A stretch of DNA of 37,749 bases from contig NZ_FONE01000035.1 in assembly GCF_900112825.1 (NCBI RefSeq), forward strand, positions 1 through 37,749, written 5' to 3'. Source of the DNA: Nitrosomonas sp. Nm166 (GTDB lineage: Bacteria; Pseudomonadota; Gammaproteobacteria; Burkholderiales; Nitrosomonadaceae). The notes under the pieces were generated by a model. The model saw only the letters and a program-made list of their open reading frames with translations, was not told where the DNA came from and ran no database searches. Shown one piece after another: positions 26,133-34,137 of the stretch. The stretch's first letter is position 1. Each line of letters begins with the position of its first letter. Both the position numbers and the translations under genes were made by a program.

Positions 26133-26157
26133 TCGGGATTAGGCAGCCTAATCCCGA
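26133..26157. terminator. Strong stem-loop downstream of the chemoreceptor gene
   Basis: TCGGGATTAGG at 26133-26143 pairs perfectly with CCTAATCCCGA at 26147-26157 around a three-base loop, starting 16 bases after the stop codon. This is an 11-base-pair stem without a T-run. Its position suits a terminator or a 3' end stabiliser. Confidence 0.6.
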
Positions 26158-26383
26158 TATCTCAATAAGTGATCTAAAACATTCTTGGTTGTTAGTTTCA
26201 TGCAGCATGGATTTTATATTTCTAACCTGCATCAGCTCTGAGGCTTTCAAATTTAGGTGCCGGAAGCAGATTGAGCCAGTAGAAGATGTAGTTATTTTTA
26301 TTTTCGATCTTACCGACGAAGCTGATTGCAAGTTCGTTTGTCATCCACAATAATTTTTGACAATAAAGTACTAAGATATTTAG

Positions 26384-26749
26384 ATGGATGAAGAAAAGAA
26401 GATACCTGACTTTGACTTTGATGTATGGTCCAAACTGGCTCATCAGGATTCAGAAAAATTTGAGGTCATGCGACAGCAGTTAATAAACGATCTGATAGAA
26501 CAGGCACCTCCACATCTCAAACAGCGCATGATAGGTTTACAGTGGCAAGTGGACCAGATTCGCAGGCAGGCAAGTAGCCCAATGGCTGCTTGTTTACAGG
26601 TCTCGCAAAGAATGTGGCACAGCGTACTGGGAGAGAAGGGATTGCTGAATACCTTGCGGGAACCTAAAACAATACTGAGCGCTTTAAAAAAAGAGGCTAC
26701 CGGAAAAATTCTTTCCTTTGATAAACATAAATCCAGTAAGCAAGCATAG
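26384..26749 (+). CDS. DUF3135 family protein
   Basis: This 121-residue soluble protein carries the DUF3135 pattern: FDFDVWSKLAHQDSEKFEVM, LIEQAPPHLKQRMIGLQWQ, then VDQIRRQASSPMAACLQVSQ and MWHSVLGEKGLL. The function of this family is unknown. The conserved core runs from residue 8 to about 95, and the Lys-rich tail is variable. No ribosome site stands out before the ATG at 26384. The spermidine-synthase-like gene starts 53 bases downstream, so the two may share a transcript. Confidence 0.82.
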   Translation: MDEEKKIPDFDFDVWSKLAHQDSEKFEVMRQQLINDLIEQAPPHLKQRMIGLQWQVDQIRRQASSPMAACLQVSQRMWHSVLGEKGLLNTLREPKTILSALKKEATGKILSFDKHKSSKQA

Positions 26750-26802
26750 TTTGGATTTTCTTTAAACGGCTCATATTCTTCTTTTTATCTTACTATTGAC
26801 GT

Positions 26803-27576
26803 ATGATCAGATTTGCTAAAAAATCCCCTCGTGAAATTGATGTTGCAATCAGCGAGCAAAATGGCGTGCGATCCCTGCATTTGGGCGGTTCTGAAATACA
26901 AAGCGCCATGAGAATAAATGCGCCGAATGAATTGGAATTGCTCTATACACAATACATGATGGGATTTTTGTTGTTCCAACCAGCACCTTCCCATATTCTG
27001 ATGATTGGCCTGGGTGGCGGGTCATTGGCAAAATTTGTTTATCATCAGATACCTCAGACTAAAACCACCGTCGTTGAAATTAATCAGCAGGTGATCAGCG
27101 CAGCCTTTAATCACTTTGCCCTACCCGAAGCAGATGAGCGCCTGCAGATCATTCTTGCTGATGGTGAACAGTATCTGCGTGATTATTCCCCCACTATAGA
27201 TATTTTGATGGTAGACGGTTTCCATGATGATTGCCAGAGTGCTTCTCTGTGCAGTCAGGAATTTTATAATCAAGCCTACCAGGTGCTAAATAAAAATGGC
27301 ATGCTTGTCGTTAATCTGCTGAGTCAGAATAAAAACCTCAATACCTATTTGCAGCGGATTAAAGACAGCTTCCAAGGCCGTGTTGTTACGATATTATCCG
27401 GAGCATGCGGTAATCTAATTGTTTTTGCATTTAAGCATAGCCTTGGGAGATTATCTTGGAAAATACTGAAAGCCAGAGCTAAAAAGCTTGAGGAAATGTA
27501 TGACCTGCCTTTCTCGGATTGCGTATCCAGGTTGCGAGAATCCACCTATAGTCATCATAATTACATTGAAATTTAA
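26803..27576 (+). CDS. Spermidine synthase-like aminopropyltransferase family protein
   Basis: The 257-residue protein has a Rossmann methyltransferase-like fold as in polyamine aminopropyltransferases: MIGLGGGSLAKF (67-78) for the nucleotide, VVEINQQVISA (90-100), LADGEQYL (118-125) and VDGFHDD (137-143). The last motif keeps Asp138 and Asp142 near the place of the SpeE catalytic Asp pair, but the proline-containing consensus is missing. The N-terminal substrate-binding domain is short. It belongs to a group often annotated speE-like, and true spermidine synthesis is unproven. No speD is in the window. It lies 53 bases after the DUF3135 gene. Confidence 0.8.
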   Translation: MIRFAKKSPREIDVAISEQNGVRSLHLGGSEIQSAMRINAPNELELLYTQYMMGFLLFQPAPSHILMIGLGGGSLAKFVYHQIPQTKTTVVEINQQVISAAFNHFALPEADERLQIILADGEQYLRDYSPTIDILMVDGFHDDCQSASLCSQEFYNQAYQVLNKNGMLVVNLLSQNKNLNTYLQRIKDSFQGRVVTILSGACGNLIVFAFKHSLGRLSWKILKARAKKLEEMYDLPFSDCVSRLRESTYSHHNYIEI

Positions 27577-27702
27577 TGGGTTAATTTATAAAATAAAAAA
27601 TCTTAAATTGTCAAAATGGCGCTTTTCTCGCGCAAGGTCTGTATAGAAAATAACGCCTATGCTAAAGTTTAAGCTTTTAAATTCTGAAGAACGGATTGAA
27701 CG

Positions 27703-27891
27703 ATGGATGATAACTACGAATCTGATCATACAAAATTTATGCGTGAATTCCTGGAGAAGAATCCGCAATTGCAACAAAAGCGATTGGAAGCGCGGAGTAT
27801 CTGGTGGGACAAGAAACTCGACAAAGCAGAACAGAAGCGTTTTAAAGAATCTGCCGAGCCAATGAAACCTTATGTTTATTTTGGTGGATAG
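27703..27891 (+). CDS. DUF3460 family small protein
   Basis: A 62-residue protein matching the DUF3460 pattern: YESDHTKFMREFLEKNPQL, then a region with QKRLEARSIWWDKKLD and a short aromatic tail ending PYVYFGG. This family is common in Betaproteobacteria and has no known function. The overlapping frame at 27659-27865 is a shadow; the DUF3460 frame is the one with conserved sequence. It stands alone between the spermidine-synthase-like gene and an exported unknown. Confidence 0.87.
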   Translation: MDDNYESDHTKFMREFLEKNPQLQQKRLEARSIWWDKKLDKAEQKRFKESAEPMKPYVYFGG

Positions 27892-28021
27892 CTTTGATAA
27901 AACTAAGCTAAGCGGTTAGATTCGGTTCCCAGCACAATTCATTTGCCAAAGGTAGTAACGATCAACCGATCAATTCGAGTTGAATACTGCTACTTTCTAA
28001 TGCTTCGAGGAAGATCATGCT

Positions 28022-28504
28022 GTGAAGGCAGGGTTTGTATTTCTAATAGTAGTTTTCTTATCGACTTGTGTGAATTTCATTGACTCAAAAGAAAAAAACC
28101 AGCTTTATGAGGAAAAGCTTGCGGGGGAGCATTCCTTACTGGCAGGCTGCGTGGTTGATAAACTGCGATCCGACGGCCGATGGCCGATGCGTATTCTACA
28201 ATTCAGAAATCGTAAGTACTTAGATGTTGACGCATCAGAAATCCATGCATTTGATACCAGATACCTGCGCAACATATACCCTGCCTATTCGCCTTTAAAT
28301 CCCGATGCTGTTCTTATTTATACAGAACCGACTGTGGAAACCCTGCCCTACGCCGATAGGACCATGGGGAATGCATCCGTTTATGCGTTTGCCTTAATGT
28401 TAAAGAAAATTGATGAGGTAACAGTTAATGCAACGCTGAGAGGCGATGAATATGTTGGTACCATGGCCTGGAAAATTTTGCAATCCTGCGCAAATGCTGG
28501 TTAA
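28022..28504 (+). CDS. Exported protein of unknown function
   Basis: The 160-residue product begins with GTG, preceded by GAGGAAG nine bases upstream; the ATG just before it is followed immediately by a stop. The N-terminus (MKAGFVFLIVVFLSTCVNF) is a signal peptide, and the Cys at position 16 in a weak lipobox-like context leaves open a lipoprotein. The mature part has two further cysteines (LLAGCVVDK and LQSCANAG), which may form a disulfide. I recognise no family. The MITE-like element begins 59 bases after its stop. Confidence 0.6.
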   Translation: MKAGFVFLIVVFLSTCVNFIDSKEKNQLYEEKLAGEHSLLAGCVVDKLRSDGRWPMRILQFRNRKYLDVDASEIHAFDTRYLRNIYPAYSPLNPDAVLIYTEPTVETLPYADRTMGNASVYAFALMLKKIDEVTVNATLRGDEYVGTMAWKILQSCANAG

Positions 28505-28563
28505 GTCTTGATCGGCTGATCATTTTAGCGCTGTAAAATTTAAGATAGGTTTCTGTTCTGTTA

Positions 28564-28708
28564 GGGAAGCGCTGATTAATTCGGCGAACGTGATGAAGCC
28601 CGAGGCACACGGAACGCAGCAACCGAGACATATCAATCAGATAGACGAGGAAGTGAGTACCGCGCAACGAAGCGATTCGCCCGTGCAGTCAATTAATCAG
28701 CGTTTCCT
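28564..28708. mobile_element. MITE-like element, 145 bp with 18-base terminal inverted repeats
   Basis: The left end GGGAAGCGCTGATTAATT (28564-28581) matches the inverted right end at 28691-28708 with two mismatches. A TA dinucleotide flanks each end (28562-28563 and 28709-28710), as expected of a TA target duplication. The interior is too short for a transposase and carries no significant frame, so it is non-autonomous. Its ends are unlike the IS630 end at the window borders, so a different transposase must move it. Confidence 0.72.
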
Positions 28709-29544
28709 TAGTTATTGTTCCCTGATCTGGCCAGTAGGATATCCAATGCGCGGGTACTCAAAACGCGTTTGAGTACGCCAAACAGATGGGTTGGGAACGT
28801 CACATAGTAACGCGGTTGAGGTTTGGCTGCTTCCAGTGCATGGATTACTCGCTCAAGTACAGCTTCGGGTGGTAACGTGAAGGGAACGGCTGGACCTGGC
28901 TTGTTTAAGCGATTCAAAACTCCTTGGTATTTTTCACGGTGATAACTATTATCGACGTCGATATATTTGGCCAGTGCCTTGACCGCATTCATGCGGAACT
29001 GACTGGTAATCGGACCCGGTTCAATCAAACTGACATAAATATTGCTGCCTCGCAACTCCAGTCTCAGGGTATCGCTTAGACCTTCAATAGCATATTTTGA
29101 AGCATTGTAAGCGCCGCGGAAAGGTAATGAAACAAAGCCCAATACCGAGCTGTTCTGGATAATTCTTCCATAACCTTGGCGGCGCATCACCGGTATCGCG
29201 AGATTGGTTAATTCCTGCCAACCAAAAACATTGGTTTCAAATTGCGCACGTAAGGCATCACGGTTTAGATCTTCCACGGCGCCTGGCAAGCCATATGCAC
29301 CATTGTTAAACAACGCATATAACTCGCCATTCGTTCGGCGCATGACTTCTTCAAAAGCGAAATTGATAGAGTTTGAATCAGTTAAGTTCAAACGGAAGCT
29401 CTCTAAACCCTCGGCCAGTAGCATTTCAACGCTTTCTCGCCTTCTGGCTGTTGCAAACACACGATAGCCTCGTCCATGTAGTGCTTTGGCAACGCAGTAA
29501 CCGATTCCGCTTGAGCATCCTGTGATCAATATGGTTTTTTTCAT
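28708..29544 (-). CDS. Short-chain dehydrogenase/reductase (SDR)
   Basis: The 278-residue classical SDR has the cofactor loop TGCSSGIG (8-15), ATARRRE after the second strand (an Arg-rich pattern that favours NADP), and FNNGAYG in place of NNAG. The catalytic residues are Ser133 and Tyr146/Lys150 in YNASK, followed by the SLIEPGPITSQF segment. The substrate cannot be told; long-chain alcohols, retinol-like or steroid-like compounds are typical for this subgroup. The stop codon TAA lies exactly across the junction with the MITE-like element, so the last residues (about RSGNNN) may not be the ancestral C-terminus. No signal peptide is present. Confidence 0.88.
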   Translation of the reverse strand: MKKTILITGCSSGIGYCVAKALHGRGYRVFATARRRESVEMLLAEGLESFRLNLTDSNSINFAFEEVMRRTNGELYALFNNGAYGLPGAVEDLNRDALRAQFETNVFGWQELTNLAIPVMRRQGYGRIIQNSSVLGFVSLPFRGAYNASKYAIEGLSDTLRLELRGSNIYVSLIEPGPITSQFRMNAVKALAKYIDVDNSYHREKYQGVLNRLNKPGPAVPFTLPPEAVLERVIHALEAAKPQPRYYVTFPTHLFGVLKRVLSTRALDILLARSGNNN

Positions 29545-29833
29545 TGCTCAAATAACCTGTGAGTATTCAATTCGGGAATTCATTTCCGGATGCCTCTAAA
29601 TTAGAGTTTTAATCGGATCTTTAAATAAAAATGCTGAATAAATATATCGTTGCCAACATTTGATAGGTTTGATACATTCGAAAGTGTTCTAACGAAAGTT
29701 GCTTATTTATCGTAGAGCATCTTCTTAGTTTAATGATTAAAAAATCAGGTGCTTCAAACCGCCAGTGAATTATAGAACGTTAATCTGGGCTTGAAGTGAA
29801 AACAATTTTTTATGGAAGAATATCATGATACGC

Positions 29834-30685
29834 CTACGGTTGATCTAAGTGCTCTAGAAAAGATAAAAATTTATCCCGATATCCTCGATCATTCTGCAAA
29901 AACACATCAGTATGAGCACCATCAGGAATTCTCCATAGGGTTTTCGGCTCGGCCAATTTTTCAAAGATTTTTTCACCCAACTCGGGTTCGACAATGGCAT
30001 CTTTCAGCCCATGGATAACAAGAACAGGAACAGGTGAAAGGGATTTCAAATCTTCTGGAGCCCAACGATCACTCAATAAAACATAACTCAGCGGCTGTAT
30101 CAGCCAGGTTAACCAGCTATGAGCTAGCTTTGTTCTGGCGATGCGTTGGAAAGAATCAAAAGTACTATCTGCTACCACGAGCTTTAGGTTAATTTCAGAT
30201 TTTTTATCAATCGCAGTTCGTAAGGCGACGATACCACCCATACTTTGACCATAAATGATCAGAGGATCATTCAGAGATTTGTTTTTTATAACCCAATCCA
30301 TTGCCGCGTGGCCAGACTCTAAGCAACTTTTAGGTGTGGGTTCTCCTTCAGACAAACCATAGCCCGGATAATCGAAAATAAATAAGTTATAGCTTCCGGC
30401 AGTGATCCAAGCCAGGTGCAAGTAGTGGGAAGTCAGGTTTTCAGCATTGCCATGGAAAAAAATGATGGTTGCCTTTGCTGGAGATTTCTTGGCGGGAAAC
30501 CACCAACCGTGGAGTTTTCGTTGAGCAGCGTCAGTAAAATAAACATCCTCAGGATGATATCCCATCACTTTGGGGTCATAATACAGATGTTCTTTGTTGG
30601 GATAATAAAATAAACTTGCACAGCTGCAGAGTAATATTGGGCCAGAAATAATTAAAAGAAATCGTGCAAATGATGTTGTCATCAT
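29834..30685 (-). CDS. Alpha/beta hydrolase, probable lipoprotein
   Basis: The hydrolase domain is clear: IIFFHGNAENLTSHY as oxyanion region, FDYPGYGLSEGEP, the nucleophile elbow YGQSMGGIVAL with catalytic Ser, VIHGLKDAIV with the acidic residue, and PDGAHTDVF with the catalytic His. This is the BEM46/YfhR-type group. The chosen start (MMTTSFARFLLIISG) gives a lipoprotein signal with the lipobox LLCSC and 283 residues; a frame to 30748 exists but adds a non-conserved leader. It is thus likely anchored at the periplasmic face of a membrane. Substrate unknown. It is alone on its strand between the SDR gene (290 bases away) and a divergent DUF6164 gene. Confidence 0.83.
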   Translation of the reverse strand: MMTTSFARFLLIISGPILLCSCASLFYYPNKEHLYYDPKVMGYHPEDVYFTDAAQRKLHGWWFPAKKSPAKATIIFFHGNAENLTSHYLHLAWITAGSYNLFIFDYPGYGLSEGEPTPKSCLESGHAAMDWVIKNKSLNDPLIIYGQSMGGIVALRTAIDKKSEINLKLVVADSTFDSFQRIARTKLAHSWLTWLIQPLSYVLLSDRWAPEDLKSLSPVPVLVIHGLKDAIVEPELGEKIFEKLAEPKTLWRIPDGAHTDVFLQNDRGYRDKFLSFLEHLDQP

Positions 30686-30932
30686 AGTGAGAATGAAAGA
30701 AAAATCTATTCTCCTGAATACCATGAACAATACGTGAAATTCTCGCATCTAACAAAAGAAAGCTAAGCAAAAACGGTCGCTACGACGTATCGTGGTATGC
30801 AGTAAGGCGAGACGCAGGTCTGGTTAGCGGAGTTTCCTGCTGTTGACATTAAACTGAATACGATAAAAATATCAATTAATGCTATAAATTTATCCATTGA
30901 ACCATCGAAAATAACGCAAGAAAAGTCCATAT

Positions 30933-31298
30933 ATGTCAAAAATTTTATTCCGACTTAACGGCGTCTCGGATGAGGAAGCCCATGATGTGCGCCAATTATT
31001 AGCCGATCATGAGATTGATTTCTATGAAACATCGCCAGGTAACTGGGGTGTATCAATGCCGGCCATATGGCTTAAGGATGAACATCAGTTCCAGAAGGCA
31101 CGTGCATTACTGGACGCCTATCAGAATGAACGAGTGATTAGAGTACGGGAAGAATATGTCCGCTTGAAACAGGAAGGAAAAAATACCACTTTCCTAGGCA
31201 CAATTAAGCAAAATCCGGTCAGTTTTATAGTCCATCTGGTGCTGACGATCCTGGTTCTTTATTTGTCTGCCAGGCTGATTCTGGATCTTGCGCGATAA
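30933..31298 (+). CDS. DUF6164 family membrane protein
   Basis: This 121-residue protein has a soluble N-terminal domain (ILFRLNGVSDEEAHDVRQLL, EIDFYETSPGNWGVSMPAIW) that resembles the small DUF2007-like signal-binding fold. One C-terminal membrane helix follows (VSFIVHLVLTILVLYLSARL, about 93-112). It fits DUF6164, a family without known function. The gene is 101 bases upstream of the P460 gene and in the same direction, but the strong separate ribosome site there suggests independent expression. Confidence 0.75.
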   Translation: MSKILFRLNGVSDEEAHDVRQLLADHEIDFYETSPGNWGVSMPAIWLKDEHQFQKARALLDAYQNERVIRVREEYVRLKQEGKNTTFLGTIKQNPVSFIVHLVLTILVLYLSARLILDLAR

Positions 31299-31399
31299 AA
31301 GAACATTAACGATAACCCATCAATATTCGCTGGTTAATACGGTATGATAATAACTCGAGTTCTGTTTTATCCATAAATATTCTAAGGAGGAGAAAAAAC

Positions 31400-31921
31400 A
31401 TGAAATATGCTTTGAGAACAATCGCCGCAGTATTGATTGCAGCACCACTTTATGCCTATGCCGGTGGAGATCCCGAGCATGTAAAATTTCCTGAAGGTTA
31501 TGAAAAGACCTTTGCAAAATATGCCACTATGAATCGCGCCAATCAGACACAAGTTGCCAAGCTGTATGCTAATGATGTTGCGATTTCCAGCTATCAGCAA
31601 GGTAATAAAAGCGCTCCTGGTTCTGTCGTTATCATGGAAATATACACTCCTAAAAAAGACGCTGAAGGTAAGCCGATTGCTGGTAGTGAAGGCGTCTTTG
31701 AGATAGATTCATTGTCAGCGGTTGCAGTAATGGAAAACAGAAATAATTGGGATGCCGCTTTCCCACAAGAAAATCGTACCGGGAACTGGGGATTTGCTGT
31801 TTACAATCCAGATGGTACTCCGAAAAGCAACGATCTGAACTGCGTGCAATGCCATACTCCTTTACAAGCACAGGATTATTTGTTTACTTACCAGAAACTG
31901 GTTGACTTTGTAAAAAAATAG
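31400..31921 (+). CDS. Cytochrome P460 family c-type haem protein, lacking the cross-linking lysine
   Basis: The 173-residue protein has a signal peptide (cleaved after YAYA) and a C-terminal haem-attachment motif CVQCH at 148-152. The P460 core includes EGYEKTFAKYATM, APGSVVIMEIYTP, AVMENRNNWDA and GNWGFAVYNPDG. It should be a periplasmic single-haem protein. In Nitrosomonas europaea cytochrome P460 (CytL), which oxidises hydroxylamine, Lys70 cross-links to the haem. By my alignment of TVTVKE with VVIMEI, that lysine is Met79 here, so the protein may behave like the related cytochrome c'-beta, which binds NO without the cross-link. A strong AAGGAGGAG site precedes the ATG, and a long inverted repeat follows the gene. 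Confidence 0.87.
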   Translation: MKYALRTIAAVLIAAPLYAYAGGDPEHVKFPEGYEKTFAKYATMNRANQTQVAKLYANDVAISSYQQGNKSAPGSVVIMEIYTPKKDAEGKPIAGSEGVFEIDSLSAVAVMENRNNWDAAFPQENRTGNWGFAVYNPDGTPKSNDLNCVQCHTPLQAQDYLFTYQKLVDFVKK

Positions 31922-31937
31922 GAAGTCAAGAAGATCC

Positions 31938-31980
31938 TTGATCTGACAGTTCTTGTTGTATCCAGCAACCGTCAGATCAA
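31938..31980. terminator. Inverted repeat between convergent genes, likely bidirectional terminator
   Basis: TTGATCTGAC at 31938-31947 pairs perfectly with GTCAGATCAA at 31971-31980. Inner pairing of GTTG with CAAC can shorten the loop. It fills the gap between the P460 stop (31921) and the stop of the opposing gene (31986). No T-run follows on either side. Confidence 0.6.
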
Positions 31981-31985
31981 TGTAT

Positions 31986-33029
31986 TTATTGCGATTTCAG
32001 GTTGCTCATGTCCTGATTCAATTTTGCCTTACATTGTTGTTCCTTGCCATGGATATCCAGTAAACCAGCAGTTCTCATACATTCATTATATTCAAATAAA
32101 ATATCACTTTTTTTCTGCGAAAGCTCAACCGAAGCTGAAAGTTGCTTGATTTGCTGTGTAACAGTCTGTGCGATGGTAGTGCCGGCTTCATCAATGCTGT
32201 CTCTAGCAGCGTCTATTTTTTTCAATGACTGTTGACTTATTTTGTTGGCCTGGCTAGAGAAAGCTTGATTGGCTTTATTGGAATAATTTTTTAATTCATC
32301 GACATTCTGTTGTGTGATGACAGCCAGTTTTTCCTGATAATTGTTGAGCTCGCCCTGAACAAAAGCATTGATATTGTCTTTGAAGGTATCCAATGAGTGA
32401 TCAATCTCCTGCTTAAAGGCCTGCATCTTTGTTTCTACCAGCTGGTTGATATCACTGTCCAGTCGTTTCACAATCGTGTCAGAGATCTTTTCAATAGGTG
32501 GACGTGATGCAATGATTTCGGTTTTTGTGTCATTTAAGCTGGATTTGATTTCATCAGCGAGTGATTTTTGCTTGTCGTTAATCTGATTGAGCGAGCTCTT
32601 TTCATTTTCAGCAATCAACCATGAAACGAGAATAAGATCTTTTTTCTTTTCCTGATTGAGGCCATGCATCAATTCGTCCAGAATATCGGCAGAGACCTCT
32701 TTATTTGCGGCAGCTTTCAGATGAGCTAAATTGGCGGAATTGAGCAGCCCTTGCAAACTATTGTGCACTTCATTGATATTTGCATCCGCTCTGGCTATCG
32801 CTGTGGATTGGCGCAGTAATTCATAAGGCAGGTAGACCAGTGCAAGTACCAGACACCCTGCATACGCAGAGAATTTCCATTTTCTATTTTTTATGAAAAA
32901 AGACATACAAAACAATATGGTAATTAAAATAACGGAGGGTGCTAGAATCGATACAATGTCCAGCCAGCTTCTTCCTGTAAGGGCATCAAAGAAAATAAAA
33001 TTTGATATTTTAGCGATATACTCGTTCAC
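31986..33029 (-). CDS. Membrane-anchored coiled-coil protein of unknown function
   Basis: The 347-residue protein has two membrane helices near the N-terminus (about 23-46 and 52-72). A long, mostly helical region of about 270 residues follows, rich in Gln, Asn, Ser, Lys and Asp, with heptad-like spacing (NDKQKSLADEIKSSLNDTKT, NINAFVQGELNNYQEKLAVI, QKSDILFEYNECMRTAG). Two cysteines near the C-terminus could pair. It looks like a membrane-tethered rod, comparable in shape to chemoreceptors or RmuC-like proteins but without their signature domains. The start codon is GTG behind a very strong AGGAGG site. The gene is monocistronic and converges on the P460 gene. Confidence 0.7.
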   Translation of the reverse strand: MNEYIAKISNFIFFDALTGRSWLDIVSILAPSVILITILFCMSFFIKNRKWKFSAYAGCLVLALVYLPYELLRQSTAIARADANINEVHNSLQGLLNSANLAHLKAAANKEVSADILDELMHGLNQEKKKDLILVSWLIAENEKSSLNQINDKQKSLADEIKSSLNDTKTEIIASRPPIEKISDTIVKRLDSDINQLVETKMQAFKQEIDHSLDTFKDNINAFVQGELNNYQEKLAVITQQNVDELKNYSNKANQAFSSQANKISQQSLKKIDAARDSIDEAGTTIAQTVTQQIKQLSASVELSQKKSDILFEYNECMRTAGLLDIHGKEQQCKAKLNQDMSNLKSQ

Positions 33030-33213
33030 AATCCCTCCTCCTCATATGACGAAAAATGCGTTAATTTAAATTCTTTATATGGTTCTGTAGGCTGGTTTCA
33101 GAAAATTGATAATTTATCATGGTATAGATGAATCAATATATAAACTTTGTTTGTTGTTTCAAATGAATGCAGGGTATGATCGTTATCGGCAGGAATCATA
33201 GGAGTGGAAGTAA

Positions 33214-34137
33214 ATGCAAACAGCCTATATCACTCATCCAGATTGTCTCAAACACGACATGGGCAGCTATCATCCGGAATGTCCGCAGCGATTGGTAGCC
33301 ATCCAGAATCAACTGCAAGCCATGGGATTGCTATCACAGCTGCAACATTATGATGCGCCGCTGGCAACTACAGAACAGTTGGCGCGCGTGCATACGCCGG
33401 ATTACATCGAAAGCATTCGGCAAGCTGCCCCTGCTGCCGGATTAGTGATGCTTGATGCGGATACTGCCATGAATCCTTTTACCTGGAATGCGGCATTGCG
33501 GGCGGCTGGAGCGGCTGTGCTGGCAACGGATATGGTTCTGAATGAAAAAGTGAATAATGCATTTTGTGCCGTCCGTCCGCCGGGGCATCATGCCGAATCG
33601 GACCGCGCCATGGGATTTTGTTTATTTAATAATGTAGCGGTGGGTGTTGCACACGCGATCAAGCAATATCACTTACAGCAAATTGCGATTCTGGATTTTG
33701 ATGTGCATCATGGTAATGGTAGTGAGGAAATTTTCAGAGATAATCCGCATGTCCTGTTGTGCTCCACTTTTCAGCATCCTTTCTATCCGTATTGCGGTGC
33801 AGACAGCGCGAGCGAGCGGATGATCAATGTACCACTGCCGCGTGGTGCTGACGGGAAAGTTTTTCGCAAGGCAGTGACCGATATTTGGCTGCCAGCATTG
33901 GATCAATTCAAGCCCGAGATGATTTTTGTATCGGCTGGTTTTGATGCGCACCGGGATGATGAGATGTCACAATTGCAGCTAATCGATGAGGACTATGTTT
34001 GGATTACGCAGCAGATTAAAGCCATTGCGAACAAATATGCGCATGGGCGCATCGTTTCCGTGCTGGAAGGTGGTTATGATCTGAATGCGCTGGGGCGTTG
34101 TGTTGCTGCACATATCAGAATGCTAAATTCAGATTGA
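33214..34137 (+). CDS. Histone deacetylase family (class II type) deacetylase
   Basis: The 307-residue zinc-dependent deacetylase contains all the family motifs: YHPECPQRL (19-27), CAVRPPGHHAE with His125-His126, DFDVHHGNG with Asp161, Asp163, His165 and His166, FVSAGFDAHRDDE with Asp244, and LEGGYDL with Tyr288. The zinc ligands would be Asp163, His165 and Asp244. Bacterial members act on acetylpolyamines, acetylated proteins such as acetyl-CoA synthetase, or small amides; this sequence resembles the acetylpolyamine/AcuC-like broad group. A GGAG site precedes the ATG. Its stop codon abuts the stop of darP. Confidence 0.9.
   Translation: MQTAYITHPDCLKHDMGSYHPECPQRLVAIQNQLQAMGLLSQLQHYDAPLATTEQLARVHTPDYIESIRQAAPAAGLVMLDADTAMNPFTWNAALRAAGAAVLATDMVLNEKVNNAFCAVRPPGHHAESDRAMGFCLFNNVAVGVAHAIKQYHLQQIAILDFDVHHGNGSEEIFRDNPHVLLCSTFQHPFYPYCGADSASERMINVPLPRGADGKVFRKAVTDIWLPALDQFKPEMIFVSAGFDAHRDDEMSQLQLIDEDYVWITQQIKAIANKYAHGRIVSVLEGGYDLNALGRCVAAHIRMLNSD

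Noticed and set aside
29812..30018. A 68-codon plus-strand frame starting MEEYHDTP
   Set aside because: It runs antisense through the end of the hydrolase gene, and only 22 bases lie outside that gene.
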